A stretch of 64,000 bases of DNA, taken from NCBI RefSeq assembly GCF_028421645.1, contig NZ_CP116887.1, forward strand, positions 2,978,001-3,042,000. Reading direction: 5' to 3'. A program made the translations under genes and the position numbers. Source of the DNA: Aneurinibacillus sp. Ricciae_BoGa-3 (GTDB taxonomy: Bacteria > Bacillota > Bacilli > Aneurinibacillales > Aneurinibacillaceae). This document shows, piece by piece, positions 35,282-43,667 of this stretch (its first letter is position 1; each line of letters starts with the position of its first letter). Below the pieces are notes generated by a model. The model was not told the DNA's origin. It made no database searches and saw only the letters and a list, made by a program, of their open reading frames with translations.

Positions 35282-36805
35282 TTATCCTTTCATGACAAAA
35301 TTCTTGAGCGAGCGGCGGAGAATTTTGCCTGTCGTATTCTTTGGCAACTCCTCCAGGAAAACGATTTTGTGCGGAACTTTGTACTTGGCTAATTCGGTAC
35401 GGCAATATTCAATGAGTGCCTCCTCTGTTACCGATTTGTTGCAGCGCACTACATAAGCATGCACGGCCTCACCGAAGTTTTCATCCGGCACACCGATAAC
35501 TGCCGCCTCAATAATCTCAGGATGCTGGTATAGCACTTCCTCTACCTCTCTCGGATAGACATTGTAACCGCCGACAATAATGACATCTTTTTTGCGGTCG
35601 ACAATATAAATATAGCCGTCTTCATCCATTGTCGCCATATCACCGGTATGTAGCCATCCGTTGCGCAGCGTAATTGCGGTATCTTCGAGCATATTCAGAT
35701 ACCCTTTCATAACATTCGGGCCGCGGACGACGAGCTCGCCTACTTCTCCCCGTGGAAGTTCATTATCATTCTCATCTACTACCCGGTTCTCCACGCCAGG
35801 AATGCTGCAGCCGATCGATCCTGGCTTGCGAACGCCGTCAACCGGATTGAAGGCGGTAACAGGCGAAGCTTCTGAGAGCCCGTACCCCTCTGAAATGGTT
35901 TTATGGAATTTTGCTTCAAAACTGTGCAAAAGTGCGACCGGGAGAGCCGATCCCCCTGAAATACAAATGCGCAGCGTTTCGAGGTCTTCTGGCTTTGCCT
36001 CAGGATAGAGCATCATAAAGTTATACATCGTGGGTACACCGGCAAAGATCGTTGCCTTTGTCTGCTGGATCGTTCGTATCACGTCCCCCAGGCTAAACCG
36101 CGGAATAATGACAATGCAGGAGGCCAGAGCTATCGGAGCATTCATGCAGACTGTCATACAGAATACATGGAACATGGGAAGCACAGCAACCGTCTTATCC
36201 TGCTGCCCCATCTCCAAATACTCTGCAATGCTGTTGGCGTTGGACGTCAAATTCCTGTGGGTCAGCATCGCCCCTTTTGGCGCTCCTGTTGTACCGGACG
36301 TATATAAAATGATCGCGACATCATCCTCTGTAACTTCCACGTTGCCCCCTTCGATTCCATCTGTTGGTGTGAGAAGCTTAGAAAAAGGCCGAATCCACTC
36401 CGTTTCTTGCGTTTCGCCCAAAACAAAAACCTGCTGTAAATCCGGCAGCCCTGCTTTTAGGGCTTGAAAAGCAGGCAGCAGCGGAGCAACTATAATGGCT
36501 GACTTTGCCTGGCTGTTTTGCAGAATAAATTGGATTTCATGCGGGGTATAAATCGGATTGATCGGCACAACCTCAGCTCCGGCTAGAAGAATTCCATAAT
36601 ACGAAATGATGAATTCCGGTGAATTTCCTGATAGCAACGCCACTCGGTCACCCTTCTGAATGCACATTTTAATCAGATTGCCAGCCACATTTTGTGCGGC
36701 CTGCAAGAACTCACGGTACGTTGTACGCTTATTTAAAAATTCAAACGCAACCGCCTCAGGATGAGAGGCAGCTGAACGCTTGAGATTTGCATTTAATGTC
36801 GCCAT
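35282..36805 (-). CDS. Long-chain acyl-CoA ligase (AMP-forming)
   Basis: 507 residues from the ATG at 36805, which follows GAGGTG. The frame continues to 37105, but that extension lies in a hairpin repeat and was rejected. Adenylation motifs: ILYTSGTTGAPKGAMLTH (A3), SEGYGLSEASPVT, WLHTGDMATMDEDGYI and the C-terminal TGKILRRSLK with the acyl-transfer Lys. It activates carboxylic acids to acyl-CoA, consistent with the fadN-fadA-fadE genes upstream on the same strand. Separate promoter likely, since a terminator and a repeat lie between. Confidence 0.92.
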   Translation of the reverse strand: MATLNANLKRSAASHPEAVAFEFLNKRTTYREFLQAAQNVAGNLIKMCIQKGDRVALLSGNSPEFIISYYGILLAGAEVVPINPIYTPHEIQFILQNSQAKSAIIVAPLLPAFQALKAGLPDLQQVFVLGETQETEWIRPFSKLLTPTDGIEGGNVEVTEDDVAIILYTSGTTGAPKGAMLTHRNLTSNANSIAEYLEMGQQDKTVAVLPMFHVFCMTVCMNAPIALASCIVIIPRFSLGDVIRTIQQTKATIFAGVPTMYNFMMLYPEAKPEDLETLRICISGGSALPVALLHSFEAKFHKTISEGYGLSEASPVTAFNPVDGVRKPGSIGCSIPGVENRVVDENDNELPRGEVGELVVRGPNVMKGYLNMLEDTAITLRNGWLHTGDMATMDEDGYIYIVDRKKDVIIVGGYNVYPREVEEVLYQHPEIIEAAVIGVPDENFGEAVHAYVVRCNKSVTEEALIEYCRTELAKYKVPHKIVFLEELPKNTTGKILRRSLKNFVMKG

Positions 36806-36857
36806 ATCATTCACCTCAACTTTAATTATGAAAGCCTTCGTGCCAGAGAAGCAAGTG

Positions 36858-37142
36858 AAAAAGAATAAACACCGCGGACATGCCGCTCTCTCCTTTCCCC
36901 CCGCGGAAGTTTTTCGGCCGCTTTCTGTGACGACGGGCGGACCGGCAAAATATTTGAGTATCTCAATGATGGAGACGGTTGAAGGTCTTTTTCGCCTTCT
37001 GTTCCAGACGCTCCTCAAGGGGAAAGAAAGGAGCCGGCATTGCCTCGCGATGTGTTTTTCTTTAGCGTTTTGGGGACCATACGGTCCCCATTTAAGAAAT
37101 AACAATTACTTTTAACACTTTAAAGTAACATATAATTTCTTT
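36858..37142 (+). repeat. Long-hairpin intergenic repeat, copy 3
   Basis: More diverged copy: GCCGCTCTCTCCTTTCCCC near the 5' end, GGGGAAAGAAAGGAGCCGGC opposite, CGATGTGTTTTTCTTT, then GGGGACCATACGGTCCCC and an AT-rich tail ending TAACATATAATTTC. It lies upstream of the acyl-CoA ligase gene. Confidence 0.7.
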
Positions 37143-37152
37143 ATGGATGGAA

Positions 37153-37178
37153 AAGTAGGCAGGTTACCCTGCCCACTT
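37153..37178 (-). terminator. Rho-independent terminator of the fad operon
   Basis: AAGTAGGCAGG / CCTGCCCACTT stem with a 4-base loop, just past the fadE stop. Confidence 0.8.
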
Positions 37179-37182
37179 CTTA

Positions 37183-38979
37183 TTATTTCGCCGAGGTAAC
37201 GTATTGTTCTGCTTCGATAACAGCAGCTGCAATGCTGCGCTTAAGCGAGATGGTATCAATGGGCTGAACACGAAGAAGCTTTTTCAGAATAGAAAGCTGG
37301 GTACGCTGCATATCGCCTTCACTTGCGGCAACCAGGACTTCTTTCGACCATTTTTCGATATTGCCCCATACATCGTGGAAATACGCACGGGTCATTTCAA
37401 TTTGGAGGCGGGCTGCTTCTTCACCTTTAGCTGTAGCTGTTTTCTTAGCCCGCAGAAGTGCGGACTCTGCTGCATAAATGGTGATGACAAGGTCAGCCAG
37501 GTTGCTAAGAATTTCCTGCTGCTGCTCGATGTTTTGCATATATTTCTGAACGGCTACGCCGCCTGCCATCAAAAATACTTTCTTGGCTAATTCAAGCATT
37601 TTCGTTTCCGCTGAGAGTACTTCTCCTGTTTCCTCAAGTGTAACAGGTGGCACATAGCTTGTTAACTCTTTTTGCAGCGACTCCAGTGCGGGCATGAGAG
37701 CAAGGCGGCCTTTCAGCGCGCGTTTTAGAATGGTGCCCGGGATCAGCAGGCGATTAATTTCATTTGTTCCTTCAAAGATACGGTTAATACGGGAATCGCG
37801 GTACATTTGTTCCACTGCGTATTCCTGAATGAAGCCGTAACCACCATGGATTTGTACGGCTTCGTCCGCCACAAAATCAAGCGCCTCCGATCCAAATACT
37901 TTACAAATGGAATATTCCACTGCATGCTCTTCAATCGCTTTTGCCGCCTCGTTGCCGGCGTATTCGTCAAGATTAAGATCTTTTACTGCCTCATCCAGAT
38001 AGGCTCCGGTACGATACGTTAAGCTTTCGTTTACGTAAGTGCGAATCGCCATGTTTGCAAGCTTATTCTGAATAAGCGGAAAGCTTGCGATAGGTGTATT
38101 GAACTGCTTGCGCTCCTTCGCGTATTTAACTGCCAGCTCTACGCCAAGTTTAGTGGAACCAACGCCGCCAACGCCTAGTTTATAACGCCCAATATTTAGG
38201 ATGTTAAAGGCAATCTGATGGCCTTTACCAATTTCTCCAAGCAAATTCTCTACAGGCACTGCCACGTCTTCAAGGATGAGCGGGCGAGTGGACGATCCTT
38301 TAATGCCCATTTTCTTTTCTTCCGGTCCTGTGCTTACCCCATTGAATCCACGCTCAACAATGAAGGCTGTAAATTTCTCTCCATCGACTTTAGCATAGAC
38401 AATAAATACATCAGCAAATCCAGCATTTGTAATAAACTGCTTGGAACCGTTGAGAATGTAATGCGTTCCCTCCGCGTTTAGAACAGCGGTTGTTTTCGCG
38501 CCCAGTGCGTCTGAACCAGACGAAGGCTCAGTTAAGCAGTAAGCCGCGATTTTTTCACCGGTTGCTAGTGCCGGCAGATAATTCTCTTTCTGTTCTTTTG
38601 TACCGAAGAAGACAATCGGCAAGGTACCAATTCCGATGTGGGCACCATGGCTTAGCGCGAAAGACCCGCCGCGCGTCATATTTTCTCCGATAAGGCTGGA
38701 ACTAATCTTATCCAATGCAAGCCCGCCAAAAGCTTCTGGAATATCGGCGCTTAACAGGCCAAGATCGCCTGCCTGGCGAAGCAGTTTCACGGTCAGTTCA
38801 TAATCAAGCTTTTCAATCTCTTCGTGTTTCGGCTCCACTTCTCCAGCAACAAAGTCGCGGGTTGTGCGGGCAATCATCTTTTGTTCTTCCGTAAAATCCT
38901 CCGGTGTAAATACATTTTGAAAATCGATTTCTTCCAGCAGGAATTGTCCGCCTTTGGGGAAAGTTTTTTGTTCGCTCAT
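37183..38979 (-). CDS. fadE: Acyl-CoA dehydrogenase
   Basis: 598-residue flavoprotein that introduces the first double bond in beta-oxidation; the length and order match Bacillus FadE (long form with an extra C-terminal domain). Typical blocks: YCLTEPSSGSDALGAKTTA, NGSKQFITNAGFADVFIVYA, GIKGSSTRPLILEDV, IHGGYGFIQEYAVEQMYRDS with the catalytic Glu position in FEGTNEINRLLI. It is the last gene of fadN-fadA-fadE, 31 bases after fadA. Confidence 0.94.
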   Translation of the reverse strand: MSEQKTFPKGGQFLLEEIDFQNVFTPEDFTEEQKMIARTTRDFVAGEVEPKHEEIEKLDYELTVKLLRQAGDLGLLSADIPEAFGGLALDKISSSLIGENMTRGGSFALSHGAHIGIGTLPIVFFGTKEQKENYLPALATGEKIAAYCLTEPSSGSDALGAKTTAVLNAEGTHYILNGSKQFITNAGFADVFIVYAKVDGEKFTAFIVERGFNGVSTGPEEKKMGIKGSSTRPLILEDVAVPVENLLGEIGKGHQIAFNILNIGRYKLGVGGVGSTKLGVELAVKYAKERKQFNTPIASFPLIQNKLANMAIRTYVNESLTYRTGAYLDEAVKDLNLDEYAGNEAAKAIEEHAVEYSICKVFGSEALDFVADEAVQIHGGYGFIQEYAVEQMYRDSRINRIFEGTNEINRLLIPGTILKRALKGRLALMPALESLQKELTSYVPPVTLEETGEVLSAETKMLELAKKVFLMAGGVAVQKYMQNIEQQQEILSNLADLVITIYAAESALLRAKKTATAKGEEAARLQIEMTRAYFHDVWGNIEKWSKEVLVAASEGDMQRTQLSILKKLLRVQPIDTISLKRSIAAAVIEAEQYVTSAK

Positions 38980-39010
38980 TTGAATTCCTCCTTGTATGTT
39001 AACAAAATGC

Positions 39011-40192
39011 TCAATTTACAAATTCAAAGACGCCTGCAGCCCCCATACCGCCGCCGATACACATGGACACAACTCCATACTTGGCGCCGCGGCGGGCTGC
39101 CTCATAAGAAAGGGAAACGGTTAACTTCGTGCCCGTGCAGCCGAGCGGATGGCCGAGCGCGATTGCGCCGCCGTTCACATTCACTTTATGCGGATCAATC
39201 TCCAGATGGCGTACAACATGCAGCGCCTGCGAAGCAAAAGCTTCATTAATTTCAAACAGGTCAACCTGATCCTGGGTAATGCCAGCGAGTTTCAACGCCT
39301 TTGGGATGGCGACAACAGGGCCTACACCCATAATTACAGGATCAACACCACCTACCGCGAACGACCGGAATATGGCAAGCGGCTTAAGGCCAAGTTCATC
39401 TGCTTTTTCCCGGGACATGAGGAGCACTGCAGCTGCGCCGTCACTCATCTGCGACGCGTTGCCTGCTGTTACGTTTCCGCCGCCGCGGAACGGTGATTTT
39501 AAATTCGCCAGCGATTCCACACTAGTTCCAGGGCGTACCCCTTCATCCGTATCGAAAACCATTTTGCTTATTTGCAGGCGCCCCTGGCTGTCGAAATACC
39601 TCTCTTTCAGCGTAAGCGGCACAATTTCGTCTTTAAATTTCCCATCGCGAATCGCGCGCTCTGCCTTTGCATGGCTCCGGGTAGCGAAATCATCCATATC
39701 TGCACGCGAAACATGGAAGCGTTCAGCAACATTCTCTGCCGTGTGGCCCATGCTGATATAAATTTCAGGATATTGCTCCACAATGTCCGGGTGTGGCGCC
39801 ATTTTATAGCCGGTCATAGGCACATGGCTCATGCTTTCTACACCGCCGGCGACAACGACATCCGCAAAGCCGCACATGATTTTTTCCGCAGCAATGGCAA
39901 TGGACTGCAGCCCGGAAGAACAGAACCGGTTAATCGTAAAAGCAGGCACTGTGGTCGGATACCCGGCATACACAGAGATAATCCGGGCCATGTTTAACCC
40001 CTGTTCCCCCTCAGGCATCGCACAGCCGATTACAACATCATCTATCATGCCTGGATCCACACCCGGAGCACGCTTAATCACATCCTTTAATACAGCTGCG
40101 CCAAGGTCTTCCGGCCGGGTGTTTCGCAGAGCACCCTTAGGCGCTTTTCCAACGGCGGTTCGCACCGCCGATACAATGACAGCTTCCCTCAT
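39011..40192 (-). CDS. fadA: 3-ketoacyl-CoA thiolase
   Basis: 393-residue acetyl-CoA acyltransferase that cleaves 3-ketoacyl-CoA, the last step of beta-oxidation. The nucleophilic Cys lies in NRFCSSGLQSIAIAAEKI (about residue 88), the His in GGAIALGHPLGCTGTKL and the second Cys in MCIGGGMGAAGVFE. Full length, 13 bases after fadN. Confidence 0.95.
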   Translation of the reverse strand: MREAVIVSAVRTAVGKAPKGALRNTRPEDLGAAVLKDVIKRAPGVDPGMIDDVVIGCAMPEGEQGLNMARIISVYAGYPTTVPAFTINRFCSSGLQSIAIAAEKIMCGFADVVVAGGVESMSHVPMTGYKMAPHPDIVEQYPEIYISMGHTAENVAERFHVSRADMDDFATRSHAKAERAIRDGKFKDEIVPLTLKERYFDSQGRLQISKMVFDTDEGVRPGTSVESLANLKSPFRGGGNVTAGNASQMSDGAAAVLLMSREKADELGLKPLAIFRSFAVGGVDPVIMGVGPVVAIPKALKLAGITQDQVDLFEINEAFASQALHVVRHLEIDPHKVNVNGGAIALGHPLGCTGTKLTVSLSYEAARRGAKYGVVSMCIGGGMGAAGVFEFVN

Positions 40193-40205
40193 GATCGATC
40201 CCCTC

Positions 40206-42608
40206 CTAATTGCGCAGTGGTTTGCCTTTCGTTAACATATACTGCATTCTTTGCTGGCTTTTTGGCTCGCCGCAAAGGCTTAAGAACGCTTCGCGCTCCA
40301 GATCAAGCAGGTATTCCTCTGTAACATACATATTCCGGTTCACATCGCCACCTGCAAGAACATGCGCCAGTTTATTGGCAATTTTCAAGTCATGTTCACT
40401 GATATACCCACTCTCGCGCATCGTATAAGCGCCGATTTGCAGAACGGCCTTCCCGTCACGCCCCACCACACGCACACGCTCTTTGCGAGGGGGCTGGTAA
40501 CCAGTGGCATCAAGTGCGAGCACCGACTGCTTGGCGTCGTATAACAAGTGATCGCGATTCATCGTCACCTGGTCTCCTCTGCGTAAAAAGCCAAGCTCAC
40601 GCGCCTCCTCTGCACTTGTCGATACTTTCGCCATCGCAATCTTCTCAAATGCTTTAATCACAAATGGCGTTAAATCTGCTTTATTATCGATGCGATCCAC
40701 TTCCTGTGTAGTGCGTAAAAGAACCTCTTTCGTGCCCGCACCACCTGGTATCACGCCTACCCCAACTTCAACAAGACCCATGTAAGTCTCCGCATTCGCC
40801 TGAATCTTTGCCGCCGGCAGGCAAATCTCCGCGCCTCCGCCAAGCGTCATGCCAAATGGAGCAGCAACTACAGGCTTTTTCGAATATTTAATAGCCAGTG
40901 AGGCATGCTGGAAACGCTTCACAAGGTGATTGATATCATCCCAGTTATCATCTTGGGCTTCCATGAGTATCATCATTAAATTCGCGCCAACGCAGAAATT
41001 TTTTGCTTCATTCGTGATAACAAGCCCACGGTAGTTTCGTTCCACTTCATCCAGTGACTTGTAGAGCATCTCAATAATATCGAATCCGATCGCATTGTTC
41101 GGTGAATGAAATTCCAGACACGCTACCCCGTCTCCGATGTCAATCAAGCTCGCACCTGAATTCGATAAGACGGTCCCGCTCTTCTTGAAGGCTTTCAGGC
41201 TCATAACCTGGCGTGAAGCCTCTTCTTCGGCTCGCTCCCCTGTAAGGGCGTGGAAATATTTCTTTCCGCCTTCTTCCTCGTAAAAGGACTCCATGCCGGA
41301 AGCCAGCATTTCCTCGACCCACTGCGGGATTGTTTCGCCTTCCTGCTTCATCCGCTCAACGGATTTGCGTACGCCAAGTGCGTCCCATGTTTCAAACGGA
41401 CCAAGTTCCCAGTTAAAGCCCCACTTCATCGCACGGTCGACATTGACGATATCATCTGCGATCTCCGGTACCTTACTGGCAGAATACAGAAGCACCTTCT
41501 TCAAAACGTTCCAGGTAAACTCACCTTCCCTTGAATGGCTGTAAGCAAGGGCAGCGATTCTCTTTCTTAGCCCCCCGGCCTGTTTCGCCTGTTCAACTGC
41601 AGCAAGCTTTTCTTTCTTAACCGGTACATATTCAAACGTATGGTAATCTAAAACGTTAAGTTCTCTGCCTTTCGCGGTTTTCTTCTTCTGGTAGAAGCCT
41701 TGCCCGCGTTTATCACCAAGCCAGCCATTCTCCACAAGCTTGGTAAGCATTTCAGGTACGACAAAAATTTGTTTTTCCGCCTGGTCTTGAACAAGGTTGT
41801 GTACATTGTTGGCCACGTGGACAAACGTATCCAGTCCAACCATATCAAGTGTTCGGAAGGTAGCGCTTTTGGGATGCCCAACAGCCGCACCCGTCATTGC
41901 ATCTACCTGTTCAATCGTCCAGCCTCCCCGCACCATTTCAGCGACTGTAACCATGAGGCCGTAAACGCCAATCCGGTTGCCGATGAAATTAGGGGTATCC
42001 TTGGCTAGTACAACACCCTTGCCAAGCGTGCGTTCACCAAACTTTTTCATGTAAGCGATAACATTTTTAGCGGTATCGCTCCCGGGGATAATCTCCAGCA
42101 GTTTCATGTAGCGTGGCGGGTTGAAGAAGTGGGTTCCAAGAAAGTGCTTGCGGAAGGCTTCACCTCGTCCTTCTACCATGCTGTTGATCGAAACACCGGA
42201 CGTGTTGGAACTAACAATCGTCCCTTCACTCCAATTCTGCTCAACCCGCGCAAACAGCTGTTGTTTTATTCCAAGATTTTCAACGATAGCTTCAATAATC
42301 CAATCGACTTCTTTAAGCTGAGATAAATCATCTTCCAGATTACCGGGTGCGATTAGTTCGGCGTACTTCTGTACGAAAAGCGGTGCCGGCTTTACTTTAA
42401 GCAAACGTTCCTTTGCTTCTGCTGCAATCCGGTTTCGAACAACGGAATGTTCTAGGGTTAATCCCTTCGCCTCTTCCTTTTCAGTTAGCTTGTTAGGAAC
42501 GATGTCCAACAGCAGTGTTTGAATGCCAGCGTTGGCCAGATGGGCTGCAATGGCAGCTCCCATAACACCCGAGCCGAGTACGGCGGCTTTTTGTATACGC
42601 CTCTCCAT
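40206..42608 (-). CDS. fadN: 3-hydroxyacyl-CoA dehydrogenase/enoyl-CoA hydratase
   Basis: 800-residue bifunctional beta-oxidation enzyme. The N-terminal dehydrogenase has an NAD-binding VLGSGVMGAAIAAHLANAG and the catalytic ETPGRF-like region around THFFNPPRYMKLLEI. The C-terminal crotonase domain has VVAAPFGMTLGGGAEICLPA and VGVIPGGAGTKEVLLRT. First gene of fadN-fadA-fadE, the order of the Bacillus operon. Two FadR-type boxes precede it. Confidence 0.95.
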   Translation of the reverse strand: MERRIQKAAVLGSGVMGAAIAAHLANAGIQTLLLDIVPNKLTEKEEAKGLTLEHSVVRNRIAAEAKERLLKVKPAPLFVQKYAELIAPGNLEDDLSQLKEVDWIIEAIVENLGIKQQLFARVEQNWSEGTIVSSNTSGVSINSMVEGRGEAFRKHFLGTHFFNPPRYMKLLEIIPGSDTAKNVIAYMKKFGERTLGKGVVLAKDTPNFIGNRIGVYGLMVTVAEMVRGGWTIEQVDAMTGAAVGHPKSATFRTLDMVGLDTFVHVANNVHNLVQDQAEKQIFVVPEMLTKLVENGWLGDKRGQGFYQKKKTAKGRELNVLDYHTFEYVPVKKEKLAAVEQAKQAGGLRKRIAALAYSHSREGEFTWNVLKKVLLYSASKVPEIADDIVNVDRAMKWGFNWELGPFETWDALGVRKSVERMKQEGETIPQWVEEMLASGMESFYEEEGGKKYFHALTGERAEEEASRQVMSLKAFKKSGTVLSNSGASLIDIGDGVACLEFHSPNNAIGFDIIEMLYKSLDEVERNYRGLVITNEAKNFCVGANLMMILMEAQDDNWDDINHLVKRFQHASLAIKYSKKPVVAAPFGMTLGGGAEICLPAAKIQANAETYMGLVEVGVGVIPGGAGTKEVLLRTTQEVDRIDNKADLTPFVIKAFEKIAMAKVSTSAEEARELGFLRRGDQVTMNRDHLLYDAKQSVLALDATGYQPPRKERVRVVGRDGKAVLQIGAYTMRESGYISEHDLKIANKLAHVLAGGDVNRNMYVTEEYLLDLEREAFLSLCGEPKSQQRMQYMLTKGKPLRN

Positions 42609-42638
42609 CTTACTACCTCCTCAGAGACAAGTATGTAA

Positions 42639-42654
42639 TGAATGAACATTCAAT
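42639..42654. promoter_or_regulatory. FadR-type box 1
   Basis: TGAATGAACATTCAAT, a palindrome of the Bacillus FadR (YsiA) type, 30 bases upstream of fadN. Confidence 0.8.
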
Positions 42655-42703
42655 CAATTGTTGTCGAATGAAAAACCCCTGATTAAACAGCGGCATATTA
42701 GTT

Positions 42704-42721
42704 TGAATGAATACTCATTCA
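42704..42721. promoter_or_regulatory. FadR-type box 2
   Basis: TGAATGAATACTCATTCA matches the FadR consensus TGAATGANTANTCATTCA in full. FadR is a TetR-type repressor released by long-chain acyl-CoA. Confidence 0.92.
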
Positions 42722-42885
42722 TAAATTCATTAAATAAAGTTAAGCGGTAATCTTCTGATTATTATTGTAATATATTTGTGCAAGATTTTCCAGCCCTTTT
42801 TTTATATCCTTTTTAATAGGTCATGTGCTGAGCTGACATTCATATGCTTAAAAGACAACCATTAAATTTAAAGGGAGGCACACCG

Positions 42886-43080
42886 TTGGCCGGATTCCTG
42901 CTAGATTTATTACTGGCTGTTTCAGCCCTGTTTTCGATTCTTTTACTTGTTTACGGTTCGACCCCCTTGTCAGGTGCTCACCCGAAGTTGCATTCACGAC
43001 TGGTTAAATGGAGCGCGGTACTGACTACCGCAACAATTGTTGCCTTTTATCTCCGCTCTCTTTTATTTCCGCCTACGTAA
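42886..43080 (+). CDS. 64-residue membrane protein of unknown function
   Basis: TTG at 42886 follows GGGAGG by 7 bases. The product MAGFLLDLLLAVSALFSILL has two hydrophobic segments (about 3-22 and 42-60) separated by a polar loop (STPLSGAHPKLHSRLVKW). The longer frame from 42844 has no ribosome binding site. Family unknown. Confidence 0.55.
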   Translation: MAGFLLDLLLAVSALFSILLLVYGSTPLSGAHPKLHSRLVKWSAVLTTATIVAFYLRSLLFPPT

Positions 43081-43177
43081 CTTCAGACTCAGCTCCAATA
43101 CCTTGAGACAGTTTTAGTGTTACATCTCCACACATTGTAGGGTATTATAATAAACAGAAAAAGGAGATGACACAGTA

Positions 43178-43462
43178 ATGAGAATTAGCGAACCGGCAAA
43201 AGCTGAAGTTTTGCGCCTCTTTGAAGAGGAGAACATCAGCTGCCTGCGCATATTTTTTGGCGGATATGGCTGAGGAGGCCCGAAAGTAACGATGGCTCTG
43301 GAAGAGCCATATGACCAGGATATAATAGAAGAAATTGATGGTATCCGGATTGCAATCGATCCGATGGTCCATTCAACCGTTCAGGATGCTGAACTCGATT
43401 ATACCTCCTCACATTTCGGAGGCGGTTTTCAATTAAACGGTGGAAATACATCGGCCTGTTAG
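43178..43462 (+). CDS. HesB/IscA-like protein, probable selenoprotein (UGA at codon 32)
   Basis: A-type iron-sulfur protein of 94 residues if UGA 43271-43273 is read as selenocysteine (U). The frame opens at ATG 43178 behind AAGGAG: MRISEPAKAEVLRLFEEENI, then CLRIFFGGYG-U-GGPKVTMALEEP, and ends HFGGGFQLNGGNTSAC before TAG. In the family the U position is the first conserved metal-binding Cys (GYGCGGP). A selenoprotein branch of HesB-like proteins is known (TIGR01911). A perfect 8-base hairpin lies 19-37 bases past the UGA, where bacterial SECIS elements occur. The open frame after the UGA is fully conserved in pattern, so it is not a decayed pseudogene. selA/selB/selC are not in this window, so the machinery is unproven here; a point mutation or error in TGC/TGT is the alternative. 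Confidence 0.75.
43292..43310 (+). promoter_or_regulatory. Candidate SECIS hairpin
   Basis: ATGGCTCT, loop GGA, AGAGCCAT: eight perfect pairs with a G-containing 3-base loop. The loop starts 27 bases after the UGA. The stem lies in coding sequence (MALEEP), as bacterial SECIS elements do. Confidence 0.6.
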
Positions 43463-43467
43463 CTGAT

Positions 43468-43516
43468 AAAAGCCGGCAGTTGTTGCTTCCAGGGAAGCGA
43501 CCAGCTGCCGGCTTTC
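43468..43516 (+). terminator. Rho-independent terminator
   Basis: AAAGCCGGCAG plus CTTCC pair with GGAAG plus CTGCCGGCTTT, right after the selenoprotein stop. Confidence 0.8.
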
Positions 43517-43526
43517 TTATCGTATA

Positions 43527-43661
43527 GGAAAGTATATTTTGCTTTAACGTATTGAAGTGCGTTGAGCAATTTTTTAAATGGGACCTCGTTCCACAAAGCG
43601 GCCGTAAAAGCTTCTACGTGGGGAAAGGAGAGAGCGGCATGGCCCGCGATGTTTTTCTCAC
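43527..43661 (-). repeat. Long-hairpin intergenic repeat, copy 4 (internally deleted)
   Basis: Inverted orientation. On the minus strand it reads GAGAAAAACATCGCGGGCCA, the CTCCTTTCCCC segment, GTGGAACGA, then jumps directly to GGTCCCATTT and the AT-rich tail. The whole central and right arm of the long hairpin (about 130-150 bases) is missing. It ends 7 bases from the cvfB stop. Confidence 0.7.
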
Positions 43662-43667
43662 TGCCTT

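Noticed and set aside
36806-37105. N-terminal extension of the acyl-CoA ligase to 37105
   Set aside because: The extension lies in hairpin repeat copy 3, has no family similarity, and a good ribosome binding site precedes the ATG at 36805.
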